Below are positions 18,647 to 26,254 of a stretch of 64,000 bases of DNA, in pieces. A program made the translations under genes and the position numbers. Position 1 is the first letter of the stretch, and every line of letters begins with the position of its first letter. Origin of the DNA: Planctomycetota bacterium (GTDB taxonomy: Bacteria; Planctomycetota; Planctomycetia; Gemmatales; Gemmataceae); assembly GCA_016873225.1 (NCBI GenBank), contig VGXS01000005.1:1-64000 (forward strand), written 5' to 3'. Below the pieces are notes generated by a model. That model was not told where the DNA came from, made no database searches, and saw nothing but the letters and a program-made list of their open reading frames with translations.

Positions 18647-19047
18647 CACGCCGCGGGCAAGGGCCTGCGCAGGCGCTGATGGCGGATGCGTCGCCTGCGT
18701 TCCGAGCGGAACTGGTCGATGAGCGCGTGACGAAGGCCGACATCGCGGGAACCGAGCATGTCCCATGTGGAAAGCACGATGGACGAGATCGGGTTCAATT
18801 TGGCAACTTGGTCAAGCCAGATAATTCCAGCATCTTGGCCAAGACGAGATGTTTTGTCGTGATGCCAAGCGATTTGAGTGGCCAAGCATCCCTGGGGCGG
18901 GAATTTCGTGAAGCATCCATGAACCAGGAGTGGACTGGCGGTCTCCAACAACTTCAGGAGATGGTCGAGCGCCGGATTCGAGGTTCCGGGAAACCAATTT
19001 TGCTGCAATTCCCGGGTGAACGAGTCGGTGAGCGGCGTGTTGAGCAT
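18646..19047 (-). CDS. Conserved hypothetical protein
   Basis: The 133-residue product contains an aromatic and histidine-rich core (GCLATQIAWHHDKTSRL, then AGIIWLDQVAKLNPISS) and an arginine-rich C-terminus (RSERRRRIRHQRLRR). There is no signal peptide or membrane segment. I believe similar short proteins occur in other planctomycetes without assigned function, but cannot confirm it here. The ATG at 19047 is preferred because the codons before it are not conserved-looking. Its stop overlaps the methyltransferase start by one base, so the two probably act together. Confidence 0.65.
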   Translation of the reverse strand: MLNTPLTDSFTRELQQNWFPGTSNPALDHLLKLLETASPLLVHGCFTKFPPQGCLATQIAWHHDKTSRLGQDAGIIWLDQVAKLNPISSIVLSTWDMLGSRDVGLRHALIDQFRSERRRRIRHQRLRRPLPAA

Positions 19048-19435
19048 GGCGGCGCCTCCCGGATTTGAAGTCACGACATGCTACCGCCGTGGTGGAAAAA
19101 AAGAAAGACCGCCGATGGGCGAAAAAGCATGCCAACGACGCAAGTTCAATCCCGGTTTGGGGCAGGGAAACGGCGGATGGTCCGAGCGGGTCCGGAAGGG
19201 GGATCAACCCGGGGAAGGACATAATTGCATCGCAAACCCTTATTTGGAAACACATTAAGATTGAAGTCATGTTCCGGGTGGAAAAATGGGGAATCCGCCA
19301 TCGGCAGTCTTCCCCCGGCCCGACGGGCCGGGTAAGATGTCAATTGCCGCATTTGGCCAAGAGTCGGGGTGATGTGGACGAGCCGGTCGTCCGACCCGAA
19401 AAGATTGCGGAGCCAACAAGCCAGGAGAGTCGGGT
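19048..19435. other. Intergenic region with infC leader
   Basis: These 388 bases separate two divergently transcribed units. The only structured element recognised is the hairpin at 19308-19337. Overlapping short frames were judged to be chance. Promoters for both directions must lie here; the AT-richer stretch at 19220-19275 is the most likely place, but no clean -35/-10 pair was seen. Confidence 0.5.
19308..19337 (+). promoter_or_regulatory. Hairpin in the infC 5' leader
   Basis: CCCGGCCC (19314-19321) and GGGCCGGG (19325-19332) form a perfect 8-bp stem with loop GAC, extended by TCTT/AAGA pairing outside one mismatch. It is about 100 bases upstream of the infC start and has no U-run, so it is more likely a leader structure than a terminator. 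Confidence 0.4.
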
Positions 19436-19438
19436 ATT
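19423..19438 (+). promoter_or_regulatory. infC: Ribosome-binding site and AUU start of infC
   Basis: AGGAGAG at 19423-19429 lies 6 bases before ATT 19436-19438, which is in frame with IF-3. The ATG at 19460 used by simple gene callers has no Shine-Dalgarno sequence. AUU is the known autoregulatory start codon of infC in Escherichia coli and many bacteria. Confidence 0.75.
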
Positions 19439-19972
19439 CGACCGTTCGACCGCGGCGGCATGCCGCCCCCCCAAAATCAGGGACACCGTATCAACGAACA
19501 AATCAGGATCAGTCCCGTCAGGCTGATCGACGCCGAGGGCCAGCCACTGGGCGTGGTCCCGACCCTGCAGGCCCTGGAAAAGGCCCGGGAGTCCGGGCTT
19601 GACCTCGTGGAGGTGGCGCCCAACGAAAGGCCGCCGGTCTGCAAGATCCTCGACTACGGCAAGTTCCGCTACGAGCAGTCCCGCAAGGCCAACAAGAGCA
19701 AGGTCCACCAGCAGAAGCTCAAGGAAGTGCGCGTGCGGCCCAAGACCGGCGACCATGATGTCGAGGTCAAGATCAACGCGGTGAGGAAGTTCCTCGAGCA
19801 CAAGGACAAGGTGCTGCTTTCGGTGCAGTTCCGCGGCCGCGAACTCCAGCACATCGAGGAGGGGAAGAAAGTCCTCGACCACATGCTGGAAAAACTCGCC
19901 GATGTCGCCAAGGTCGAGCGCGGCGCCTCCATGGAAGGCAAGCGCATGTCGGCGATGCTGGCTCCCAAGTGA
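19436..19972 (+). CDS. infC: Translation initiation factor IF-3
   Basis: From the AUU start the product has 178 residues, the usual IF-3 length. The N-domain begins HRINEQIRISPVRLIDAEG and contains LDLVEVAPNERPPVCKILDYGKF as two consecutive family blocks; the C-domain has RVRPKTGDHDVEVK and LEHKDKVLLSVQFRGRE. IF-3 binds the 30S subunit, prevents premature 50S joining and discriminates against non-canonical start codons, so an AUU start lets it repress its own translation. rpmI and rplT, which usually follow infC, are absent; the next gene is a Gfo/Idh/MocA oxidoreductase. Confidence 0.96.
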   Translation: MRPFDRGGMPPPQNQGHRINEQIRISPVRLIDAEGQPLGVVPTLQALEKARESGLDLVEVAPNERPPVCKILDYGKFRYEQSRKANKSKVHQQKLKEVRVRPKTGDHDVEVKINAVRKFLEHKDKVLLSVQFRGRELQHIEEGKKVLDHMLEKLADVAKVERGASMEGKRMSAMLAPK

Positions 19973-20021
19973 CGAATCCTGAATTTGGCTCCCTCTTCCC
20001 CGATGAACCGCGAGGTGTCGC

Positions 20022-21575
20022 ATGGCTGGTCGTAGCAGGCGTTCTTTCCTGAAGGATTCCGCGGCGGGTGGCGCCCTGACGCTGGGCGCCGCGAGCTACA
20101 AGAGGGTGTTGGGCGCCAACGGCAAGCTCGGCATCGCCTTCATCGGGGTGGGCGGCCGTTGCCAGGCCCACCTCGACATCATCAACGAGATGTCCAAGAA
20201 GCCCGGGGATGTCGCCGCTGTCGCCGTCTGCGATGTCTGGGACGGGCACGAGGGCAAGTTCACCCGCATGAATGGCGGCGTGAAGGAGGAGAGGGTTTAC
20301 AGCCAGGGCCTCTATCCCTCGGCCAGGAAGGTCGGGCTGAATCCCGACGACAAGCAGCATGTGACCAAGGACTACCGCCGCGTGCTCGACCTCAAGGAGG
20401 TCGACGCGGTGTGCATCGCCACGCCCGACCACTGGCATGCCAAGATCAGCATCGACGCCGCGGATGCCGGCAAGCATGTCTATTGCGAAAAGCCGATGGT
20501 TCGCACCATCGACGAGGCCCATGCCGTCGTCGACACGATGCAGAAGAAGAACCGGGTGATGACGGTCGGCGTGCAGTCGATGGCCGATCCGTCGTGGAGG
20601 ATGGCCAACGAGGCGATCCGCAAGGGGTTGATCGGGCATGTTGCCCAGGGCCAGACCAGCTACTACCGCAACAGCATCGAGGGGCAGTGGCGCTACTACC
20701 GCCTCTACCGCCAGATGAACCCGAAGACGATCGACTGGAAGATGTTCCTCGGCCACGACCAGAGCATCTTCCCCGGCGTTCCCTTGGGCCCCAATGTGCC
20801 GTTCGACCGCGCGGTGTTCGCCCAGTGGCGCTGCTACTGGCCGTTTGGCGGCGGCATGTTCACCGACCTGTTCGTGCACCAGACCACCCACCTCATCGAG
20901 GCGATGGGATTGCGCTATCCCGGCAGGGTGACCGGCGCGGGCGGCCTTTACCTCGAATACGACGGCCGGGATGTGCCCGATGTCGCGACCATCGTGGCCG
21001 ACTACCACGAGGGTTGCCAGTTGGTCATCGGCGCCACCATGATCAGCAGCTATCCTGTGGAGGAGGTGATTCGCGGCCGGCTTGGCACCATCAAGTTCGT
21101 CAAGGGCGGCTACCAGGTGATCCGCGACGATCCCGACAAGCGCGCCGGCATCCCCGCCCGGCTCGAGGAAAGCATCAAGGGCGAGTTCGTGGATGCCAAG
21201 AGTCCCCTCGCCAAGAACGAGGACACCACCCTCTTGTGGCGCAACTTCCTCGACTGCGTCCGCCGCGGCGACCGCGCCACCTGGAGCACCCCCGAGCTTG
21301 GCGCCGCCGCCTTCACGACCGTGGCGATGGGTGTGCAGAGCTACCGGACCGGCCGGGTCCTGTTCTGGAACGACAAGGAACGCAAGCCGGCCGAGGCTGA
21401 TGCCTCGTGGGCCTCGCGCCTGGAGAAGCGAAGCAAGGACCGGGGCAAGCCGTCCCAGGTGGCCGGTTGGGCCGCCGGCGACCGCGGCAGCGTCGTCATT
21501 CCCAACGACTACATGAAGCTCGCCGGTCCGTGGGCCGGCGACACCGACCCCGCGCCTGAAACCGCCGGCGGCTGA
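20022..21575 (+). CDS. Gfo/Idh/MocA family oxidoreductase, Tat-exported
   Basis: The 517-residue protein has a twin-arginine leader (GRSRRSFLKDSAAGGA), NAD(P)-binding segment LGIAFIGVGGRCQAHL near residue 34, ATPDHWHAKISIDA, and CEKPMVRTIDEA with the family lysine. The C-terminal domain has FGGGMFTDLFVHQTTHLIE. Substrate is unknown; family members act on sugars, cyclitols and their glycosides. It is distinct from the paralogue at 11859, being longer with an added C-terminal region (residues about 455-517). A strong terminator follows, so it is probably the last gene of its transcript. Confidence 0.93.
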   Translation: MAGRSRRSFLKDSAAGGALTLGAASYKRVLGANGKLGIAFIGVGGRCQAHLDIINEMSKKPGDVAAVAVCDVWDGHEGKFTRMNGGVKEERVYSQGLYPSARKVGLNPDDKQHVTKDYRRVLDLKEVDAVCIATPDHWHAKISIDAADAGKHVYCEKPMVRTIDEAHAVVDTMQKKNRVMTVGVQSMADPSWRMANEAIRKGLIGHVAQGQTSYYRNSIEGQWRYYRLYRQMNPKTIDWKMFLGHDQSIFPGVPLGPNVPFDRAVFAQWRCYWPFGGGMFTDLFVHQTTHLIEAMGLRYPGRVTGAGGLYLEYDGRDVPDVATIVADYHEGCQLVIGATMISSYPVEEVIRGRLGTIKFVKGGYQVIRDDPDKRAGIPARLEESIKGEFVDAKSPLAKNEDTTLLWRNFLDCVRRGDRATWSTPELGAAAFTTVAMGVQSYRTGRVLFWNDKERKPAEADASWASRLEKRSKDRGKPSQVAGWAAGDRGSVVIPNDYMKLAGPWAGDTDPAPETAGG

Positions 21576-21604
21576 GGTTCCGGCAACCTTTCGGAAATAT
21601 GCGA

Positions 21605-21638
21605 GGGGGGGAAGGCTTTGCCTTCCCCCCTGCTGTTT
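21605..21638. terminator. Rho-independent terminator between convergent genes
   Basis: GGGGGGAAGGC (21606-21616) pairs perfectly with GCCTTCCCCCC (21620-21630) around a TTT loop, followed by TGCTGTTTT on the plus strand. It lies 30 bases after the oxidoreductase stop and 16 before the sulfatase stop, and is oriented best for the plus strand. Confidence 0.8.
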
Positions 21639-21653
21639 TCCAGCACCCGCGCC

Positions 21654-23465
21654 TTACCGGTCACGCCTCAGCGATTCCATCAGCCTCTCGGTGTAGCTGC
21701 GCAGGCGCGGATTCACCTTGTCCGCCCCGGCAAGGCCTTTTTCAAGCCGCGTGAGTTCCTCCGGACTGGCCCGCCCCATGGCATCGAGGGCGTTGAGCGC
21801 CTCCAAGGTCGTAGGCAGGCCGTTTTCCTTGACGGATGCCGCCGCCAGCAGGATTTCCCTGGCCTTGGGAGTGTCGGGCCTGGATGTCCTCGCCAAAGCG
21901 TCGGCCGCGGCAACGCGCACCGATGGCGACGCGTCCGCCAGAAGCCCAAGCAGCATCGGCCTCAGGGTGGCGGACTCCCCCGGACGGCAAGCCGCGCCCA
22001 TCGCCGCCCAGTAGCGAAGTCCGGGGTGCGATTCCCCGGCAAGTGCCAGGATCCGCCCGGCTTCCCCTTCCTTGCGGGCCGCCAGCAACGCGGCTTCCAG
22101 CAATTTTTCAAGCGGGTAGTTGGAGTCGCGGGCCCCCCATTCCAGCGGCGCGTTGGCGCCTCGCATCGTTTCAAGCATCCCTTCGGGGACGAAGCCCAAG
22201 TCCCTTGTCTTCAGGATGCGTTCGCGCAGCAACCGGCGCAGCCTGTCGGCGTCGGCCTGCCTGGCTGGCGAGTCGGCCAGGTTGACGGTCTCATGCGGAT
22301 CCGCATCGAGGTCGTACAGTTCCTCAGCCTCGCGGGGCATCCAGAAGCGGCTCTGGACGGCATTGAGCTTTCCCCGGTCAAACAGGCCTTTCCAGATCCG
22401 GGTCGTTGGCGTCTCGAACTGGTACGCGACATGCTGTCCGTGCGGGCGCTGCAAGTGGAAATTGCGAACGAGGACAAACCGGCCATCGAACACCGACCTG
22501 ACCAGGTCGAGCCTTTCATCCATGCGCGACCTGTGGCCCCAAAGGACGGCGGGTGGATCACCGGCCTTGGCGGAAAGGAAGTCTCGGCCGTCGATGCCAG
22601 CTGGCGGTTCAATGCCCGCCAGGGCCAGCATCGAGGGGCCGAGGTCGACAAGGCCCGCCAGGCGGTCGGTGGAGGAGCCCGGCCTGAGGTAGGGGGCGGC
22701 CTTGGAGGTCCACATCTTTGGAACATGCACCAAAATCGGCACGCGCAAGCCGGAGTTGCCGGCCCAGCGCTTGTGCCTTGGCATGCCCGAGCCATGGTCG
22801 CTGAAGAAGACCACGATCGTGCTGTCGGCCAGTCCGGCCTTTTCAAGCTCCACGATCCGCTTGCCGATGCCGGCGTCCATTTCCTCGATCCGGTCGAGGT
22901 ACTGCGACCAGTCGTGCCGCACCTCGGGCGTGTCGGGCCAGTAGGGAGGGATCGTCACCGAGGCGGGATCGCGCGCCAGCGCGTGCTTGTTGCGGATCTG
23001 GCTCTCGTGGGTGATGGTATCGTTGAAAACGGCGAAAAAAGGCTGCCCGGAGGCGCGGTTGCGGTAGTGGGCCTTCGCTGACGATTCATGCCACACCCTT
23101 CCAGGCTTCTCGACGCTGTAGTCCTCCTTGGAATTGTTGGTGCAGTAGTAGCCCGCCTTCATCAATTCCTGCGGGAACATACTCACGCCTTCGGGCAGGG
23201 AAACCATCGACCTCATCGGCTCGGCACCCACGCTGGAGGCATGCCGGCCAAGGATAATCCCCGTTCTCGACGGCGCGCAAACAGGGGCGTGCGACCAGGC
23301 CTTGCGAAACCAGGTCGATCGCCTGGCCAGGGCGTCGAGGTGGGGCGTTCGTACTCCCGGCATGCCGCAAAAGCCGAGGTGTGGGCCCATGTCCTCACAG
23401 GAAAGCCAGAGGATGTTGGGTTTTTCAGGCGCGGCCGCCATCAGGGCCAGCAGGAGCGAAATCAT
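21654..23465 (-). CDS. Sulfatase, heparan N-sulfatase-like, with C-terminal repeat region
   Basis: The 603-residue protein has a short signal peptide (residues 1-12) and the sulfatase fold: metal-binding ILWLSCEDMGPHLG, then C63-A-P-S-R67, the C-x-P-S-R motif in which Cys63 becomes formylglycine, and VVFFSDHGSGMPRHKR near residue 225. The CEDxxP variant of the first metal motif is typical of the N-sulfoglucosamine sulfohydrolase group. Residues from about 480 form an Ala-rich helical, HEAT-like tail (LLADASPSVRVAAADAL). It would remove sulfate from exported polysaccharide. No formylglycine-generating enzyme is in the window. Confidence 0.92.
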   Translation of the reverse strand: MISLLLALMAAAPEKPNILWLSCEDMGPHLGFCGMPGVRTPHLDALARRSTWFRKAWSHAPVCAPSRTGIILGRHASSVGAEPMRSMVSLPEGVSMFPQELMKAGYYCTNNSKEDYSVEKPGRVWHESSAKAHYRNRASGQPFFAVFNDTITHESQIRNKHALARDPASVTIPPYWPDTPEVRHDWSQYLDRIEEMDAGIGKRIVELEKAGLADSTIVVFFSDHGSGMPRHKRWAGNSGLRVPILVHVPKMWTSKAAPYLRPGSSTDRLAGLVDLGPSMLALAGIEPPAGIDGRDFLSAKAGDPPAVLWGHRSRMDERLDLVRSVFDGRFVLVRNFHLQRPHGQHVAYQFETPTTRIWKGLFDRGKLNAVQSRFWMPREAEELYDLDADPHETVNLADSPARQADADRLRRLLRERILKTRDLGFVPEGMLETMRGANAPLEWGARDSNYPLEKLLEAALLAARKEGEAGRILALAGESHPGLRYWAAMGAACRPGESATLRPMLLGLLADASPSVRVAAADALARTSRPDTPKAREILLAAASVKENGLPTTLEALNALDAMGRASPEELTRLEKGLAGADKVNPRLRSYTERLMESLRRDR

Positions 23466-23573
23466 CAGCGGTTGGTCCGGGAGGGGTGCGGGAAAGGCGG
23501 CCGGGCGGCACGAGGCGGTCCGGATCCATCAGGTTGCGGATGCGGCCTCGCATGAGTAGAATAGAAACATGAG

Positions 23574-24602
23574 GTGAAACCGTCACCATCATCGCCAAAC
23601 CCTAGCGGAAGCGAGTCCCGTCCCATGCTGATCACCGGGGAGCACGCCCGCCCCCATGTCCCCTGGATCGTCGGATGTCTCGTTGCCGCCGCGGGCGCTC
23701 TTGGCTGGTTTCTGGTTGAAAGCGTCGGCCAGTCGGCTTGGCCCTCCGGTGGTTCGAAGGTCGGCTTGGCCCTTGGCGTGGCCGCGGGCCTCATTTGCCT
23801 CTTTGAGTTTTTGCTTTGGCCTCGCAAGAAACTCCGCACCTGGAGGATCGGGCCTGTCCAGTGGTGGCTGCGCGCCCATATCTGGCTTGGATTGCTCGTG
23901 GTTCCCCTGGCCGTGCTCCACTCGGGTTTCCGGCTGGGTGGTCCGCTGAGCGCGGCGACCATGGTGGTTCTTGTCATCGTGATCGTGAGCGGCGTCTGGG
24001 GCCTGGCGATGCAGCAATTCCTGCCATCGCGGATGCTGGATTTGGTTCCCGGGGAAACCATCGTTTCCCAGATTCCCCACCTCTCAGGATTGGCGGCTCG
24101 CGATGGAGCCCGGCTCGTGGCCGCGGTGTGTGGCGACCAATCGACTGATGACGATGACGATGGCGAGTTGGCAACGCACCTCGTGGTTGGGGCCGTCCGG
24201 CAGGTGGGCGCCCTGCAGGGTCGCGTGCTGCTGACCTCCGCGGCGCCGTCGGAGCCCGTGCCGGAATCGGAGTCGTTGCGGGCGTTTTTCGAGGGAAGCG
24301 CGCGGCCTTACCTTCTATCGGGCAAGGCCGGTTGCCCCGGCCTTGCCGGTGAAAGGGCCGCCAGGGCCTGGTTCCTGGAGGTTCGCGCGGGGCTGCCTCC
24401 CGCGGCCCATCCCGCCGTCGCCGCCCTTGAGGACCTCTGCTCCCAGCGGCGGCAATGGGACAGGCAGGCCTGGCTCCACGGGTGGCTGCATGCCTGGCTG
24501 CTGGTCCACTTGCCCCTCTCCGTTCTGCTGATGGCGCTTTTGGCGGCGCATGTCGTCTGGGCGCTGATGTACACAACCCATCCGATCCCCTTCATCCACT
24601 GA
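23574..24602 (+). CDS. Di-haem b-type cytochrome-like membrane protein
   Basis: The 342-residue product has five predicted membrane helices, at about 30-50, 63-82, 101-119, 125-145 and 303-333. His102 and His116 sit 14 apart in helix 3, and His312 and His326 sit 14 apart in helix 5, the arrangement expected for two stacked bis-histidine b haems. A soluble domain of about 150 residues, with an acidic TDDDDDGE segment, lies between helices 4 and 5. GTG 23574 and ATG 23625 are both possible starts; neither has a strong ribosome-binding site. It is 14 bases before the decahaem gene and probably carries electrons across the membrane for this operon. No named family was recognised. Confidence 0.7.
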   Translation: MKPSPSSPNPSGSESRPMLITGEHARPHVPWIVGCLVAAAGALGWFLVESVGQSAWPSGGSKVGLALGVAAGLICLFEFLLWPRKKLRTWRIGPVQWWLRAHIWLGLLVVPLAVLHSGFRLGGPLSAATMVVLVIVIVSGVWGLAMQQFLPSRMLDLVPGETIVSQIPHLSGLAARDGARLVAAVCGDQSTDDDDDGELATHLVVGAVRQVGALQGRVLLTSAAPSEPVPESESLRAFFEGSARPYLLSGKAGCPGLAGERAARAWFLEVRAGLPPAAHPAVAALEDLCSQRRQWDRQAWLHGWLHAWLLVHLPLSVLLMALLAAHVVWALMYTTHPIPFIH

Positions 24603-24616
24603 TCCGCGGGGACGCC

Positions 24617-26254
24617 ATGACCGAGCACACGCACGCCAAACCCCGGGCCAGCCGAATTCCGCTGGATTACTTTCGCAAGCCCGATTTCTGGACGCGCTGG
24701 AAAGGCCGACTGACGCTGCTGCTGGTGCTGGGCGGATTGGCCTTGGTCGGTTGGGGCCTGGCCAGCCCGGCGGCGCGGCGCGCGGCGCTCAACCGGGGGC
24801 CGCTTGCCGGTGTCCACAAGGCCTGGGCCAACGACTGCGCCGCCTGCCACCTGGAGGGGTTCTCACTGGCTGCCGAGGCTTACGCCGACGCGCGCGGCAA
24901 TCCGTGCGCCGGCGGCCCGATGGACCAGCGTTGCAACGGTTGCCATAACGGTGGTTTCCCGCTGCCACCTGGAGGTTCCACCGCGTGGGCCGGGGCCTTC
25001 CACCATGCGAACGCCTCACCCGCCAGCACCGTCGCCTGCGCCGCCTGCCATCACGACCACCGTGGCGGTGATGCAGACCTTTCCCGGGTCCCCGACTCGT
25101 CGTGCGCCTCTTGCCACGCCAACCTCAAGCCGCACGCGATCGATTCGGCGGCGGTCGTCGTTGCCGCGGGCGTGGGGGCATTCTCCCCGGGCGCGCATCC
25201 GCCGTTCCGCGCCCAATCGGAGAACTGGAAGGACCCCGGTTCCGTGAAGTTCAACCACGCCCTTCACCTCAAGCCGGGCATGGGCCAGAACTACACGCTG
25301 AAGCAGGTCTCATCCGAGGGCCAAGAAAAGTACAAGCCTTATGCCGGGGGAGAAAAGGAACTGGTGAGCCTCGATTGCGCCGCCTGCCACCACCTCGATT
25401 CCCCTTCCGATGGCGTTTCCCCGGCGCGCCAGGCCGGAGGCGTGTTCCTCCCGATTTCGTTCGAGCGCGACTGCAAGGCCTGCCACGAACTGGCATTCAC
25501 CCGGGATGCCGGCGGCGGCAAGGTCGAGGTTCCCCACAAGATCCAACCCGCCGAGGTCAAGTCGTTCGTCGAGGCGGTGTACGCGCGCGAATTCCTGGCT
25601 GAAAAGGGAATAGGAAAGCCCGATGCCCAACCGTTTCAGCCGCCTCTTCCCGGCAAGCCGGTCGCGGGCGGACTCGCGCCTCCCGACGCCGCGGCGTTTC
25701 AAAAGGCGTACGGAGGCCGGGTGAACTCGGCGCTGAACCGGTTGATGTCGAAGGCGGGCTGCGCCGAGTGCCATCACCTTGAGGGGAACCGGGTGGACGA
25801 TCACGCCGCGGGATTCGGCCCCTTGCCCCTGTCGCAAGTCGTGATGTCCAGGATCCAGACCGGGTTTTTCCGCGAGGGTTCCTCCAAGGCGGCGGCCCAG
25901 TGGCTTGGAGACCAGCGATCTCCGATCCCCCTGGTTTGGCAACCCAAGGCCAGGTTCAACCATGCCGCCCATCGGGCATGGGACTGCGTTTCCTGTCATT
26001 CGAGAGCGGCATCCTCCATTTCCTCGGCTGATATCCTTCTGCCATCCGTGGAAACCTGCCATTCCTGCCATGGCCCCGCGGGAGGCAAGTCCGCGGCCCA
26101 GGGACCGGTCATCGCCGGAGGCGCCCGGCATGATTGCGTGGAATGCCATGGATATCACCTGGCCGGCGGCGGATTGACAGGCCCCGGCAACCGGGCCTGG
26201 GCGGATCCGAGGGGCGCGGTGTCCGGCGCGCCGGTGGGAGGGAGTGCCCGATGA
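24617..26254 (+). CDS. Decahaem c-type cytochrome, membrane-anchored
   Basis: The 545-residue protein has one N-terminal membrane anchor (about residues 31-50) and ten CxxCH motifs, with first cysteines at 74, 106, 141, 163, 254, 286, 382, 457, 481 and 507. Several are CxxCHH or lie near further histidines, consistent with bis-His haems of the cytochrome c3/c7 type. Haem attachment places the domain outside the cytoplasmic membrane. ATG 24617 is chosen because it precedes the anchor; upstream in-frame sequence is a shadow of the previous gene. The stop overlaps the next start (ATGA at 26251-26254). It would pass electrons between the b-type protein and an extracytoplasmic partner. Confidence 0.93.
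   Translation: MTEHTHAKPRASRIPLDYFRKPDFWTRWKGRLTLLLVLGGLALVGWGLASPAARRAALNRGPLAGVHKAWANDCAACHLEGFSLAAEAYADARGNPCAGGPMDQRCNGCHNGGFPLPPGGSTAWAGAFHHANASPASTVACAACHHDHRGGDADLSRVPDSSCASCHANLKPHAIDSAAVVVAAGVGAFSPGAHPPFRAQSENWKDPGSVKFNHALHLKPGMGQNYTLKQVSSEGQEKYKPYAGGEKELVSLDCAACHHLDSPSDGVSPARQAGGVFLPISFERDCKACHELAFTRDAGGGKVEVPHKIQPAEVKSFVEAVYAREFLAEKGIGKPDAQPFQPPLPGKPVAGGLAPPDAAAFQKAYGGRVNSALNRLMSKAGCAECHHLEGNRVDDHAAGFGPLPLSQVVMSRIQTGFFREGSSKAAAQWLGDQRSPIPLVWQPKARFNHAAHRAWDCVSCHSRAASSISSADILLPSVETCHSCHGPAGGKSAAQGPVIAGGARHDCVECHGYHLAGGGLTGPGNRAWADPRGAVSGAPVGGSAR

Noticed and set aside
19460-19462. ATG start for infC
   Set aside because: No Shine-Dalgarno sequence before it; the in-frame ATT at 19436 has one at ideal spacing.
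19065-19526. 153-codon frame overlapping the infC leader and start
   Set aside because: It runs through the infC ribosome-binding site in another frame and has no coding character.
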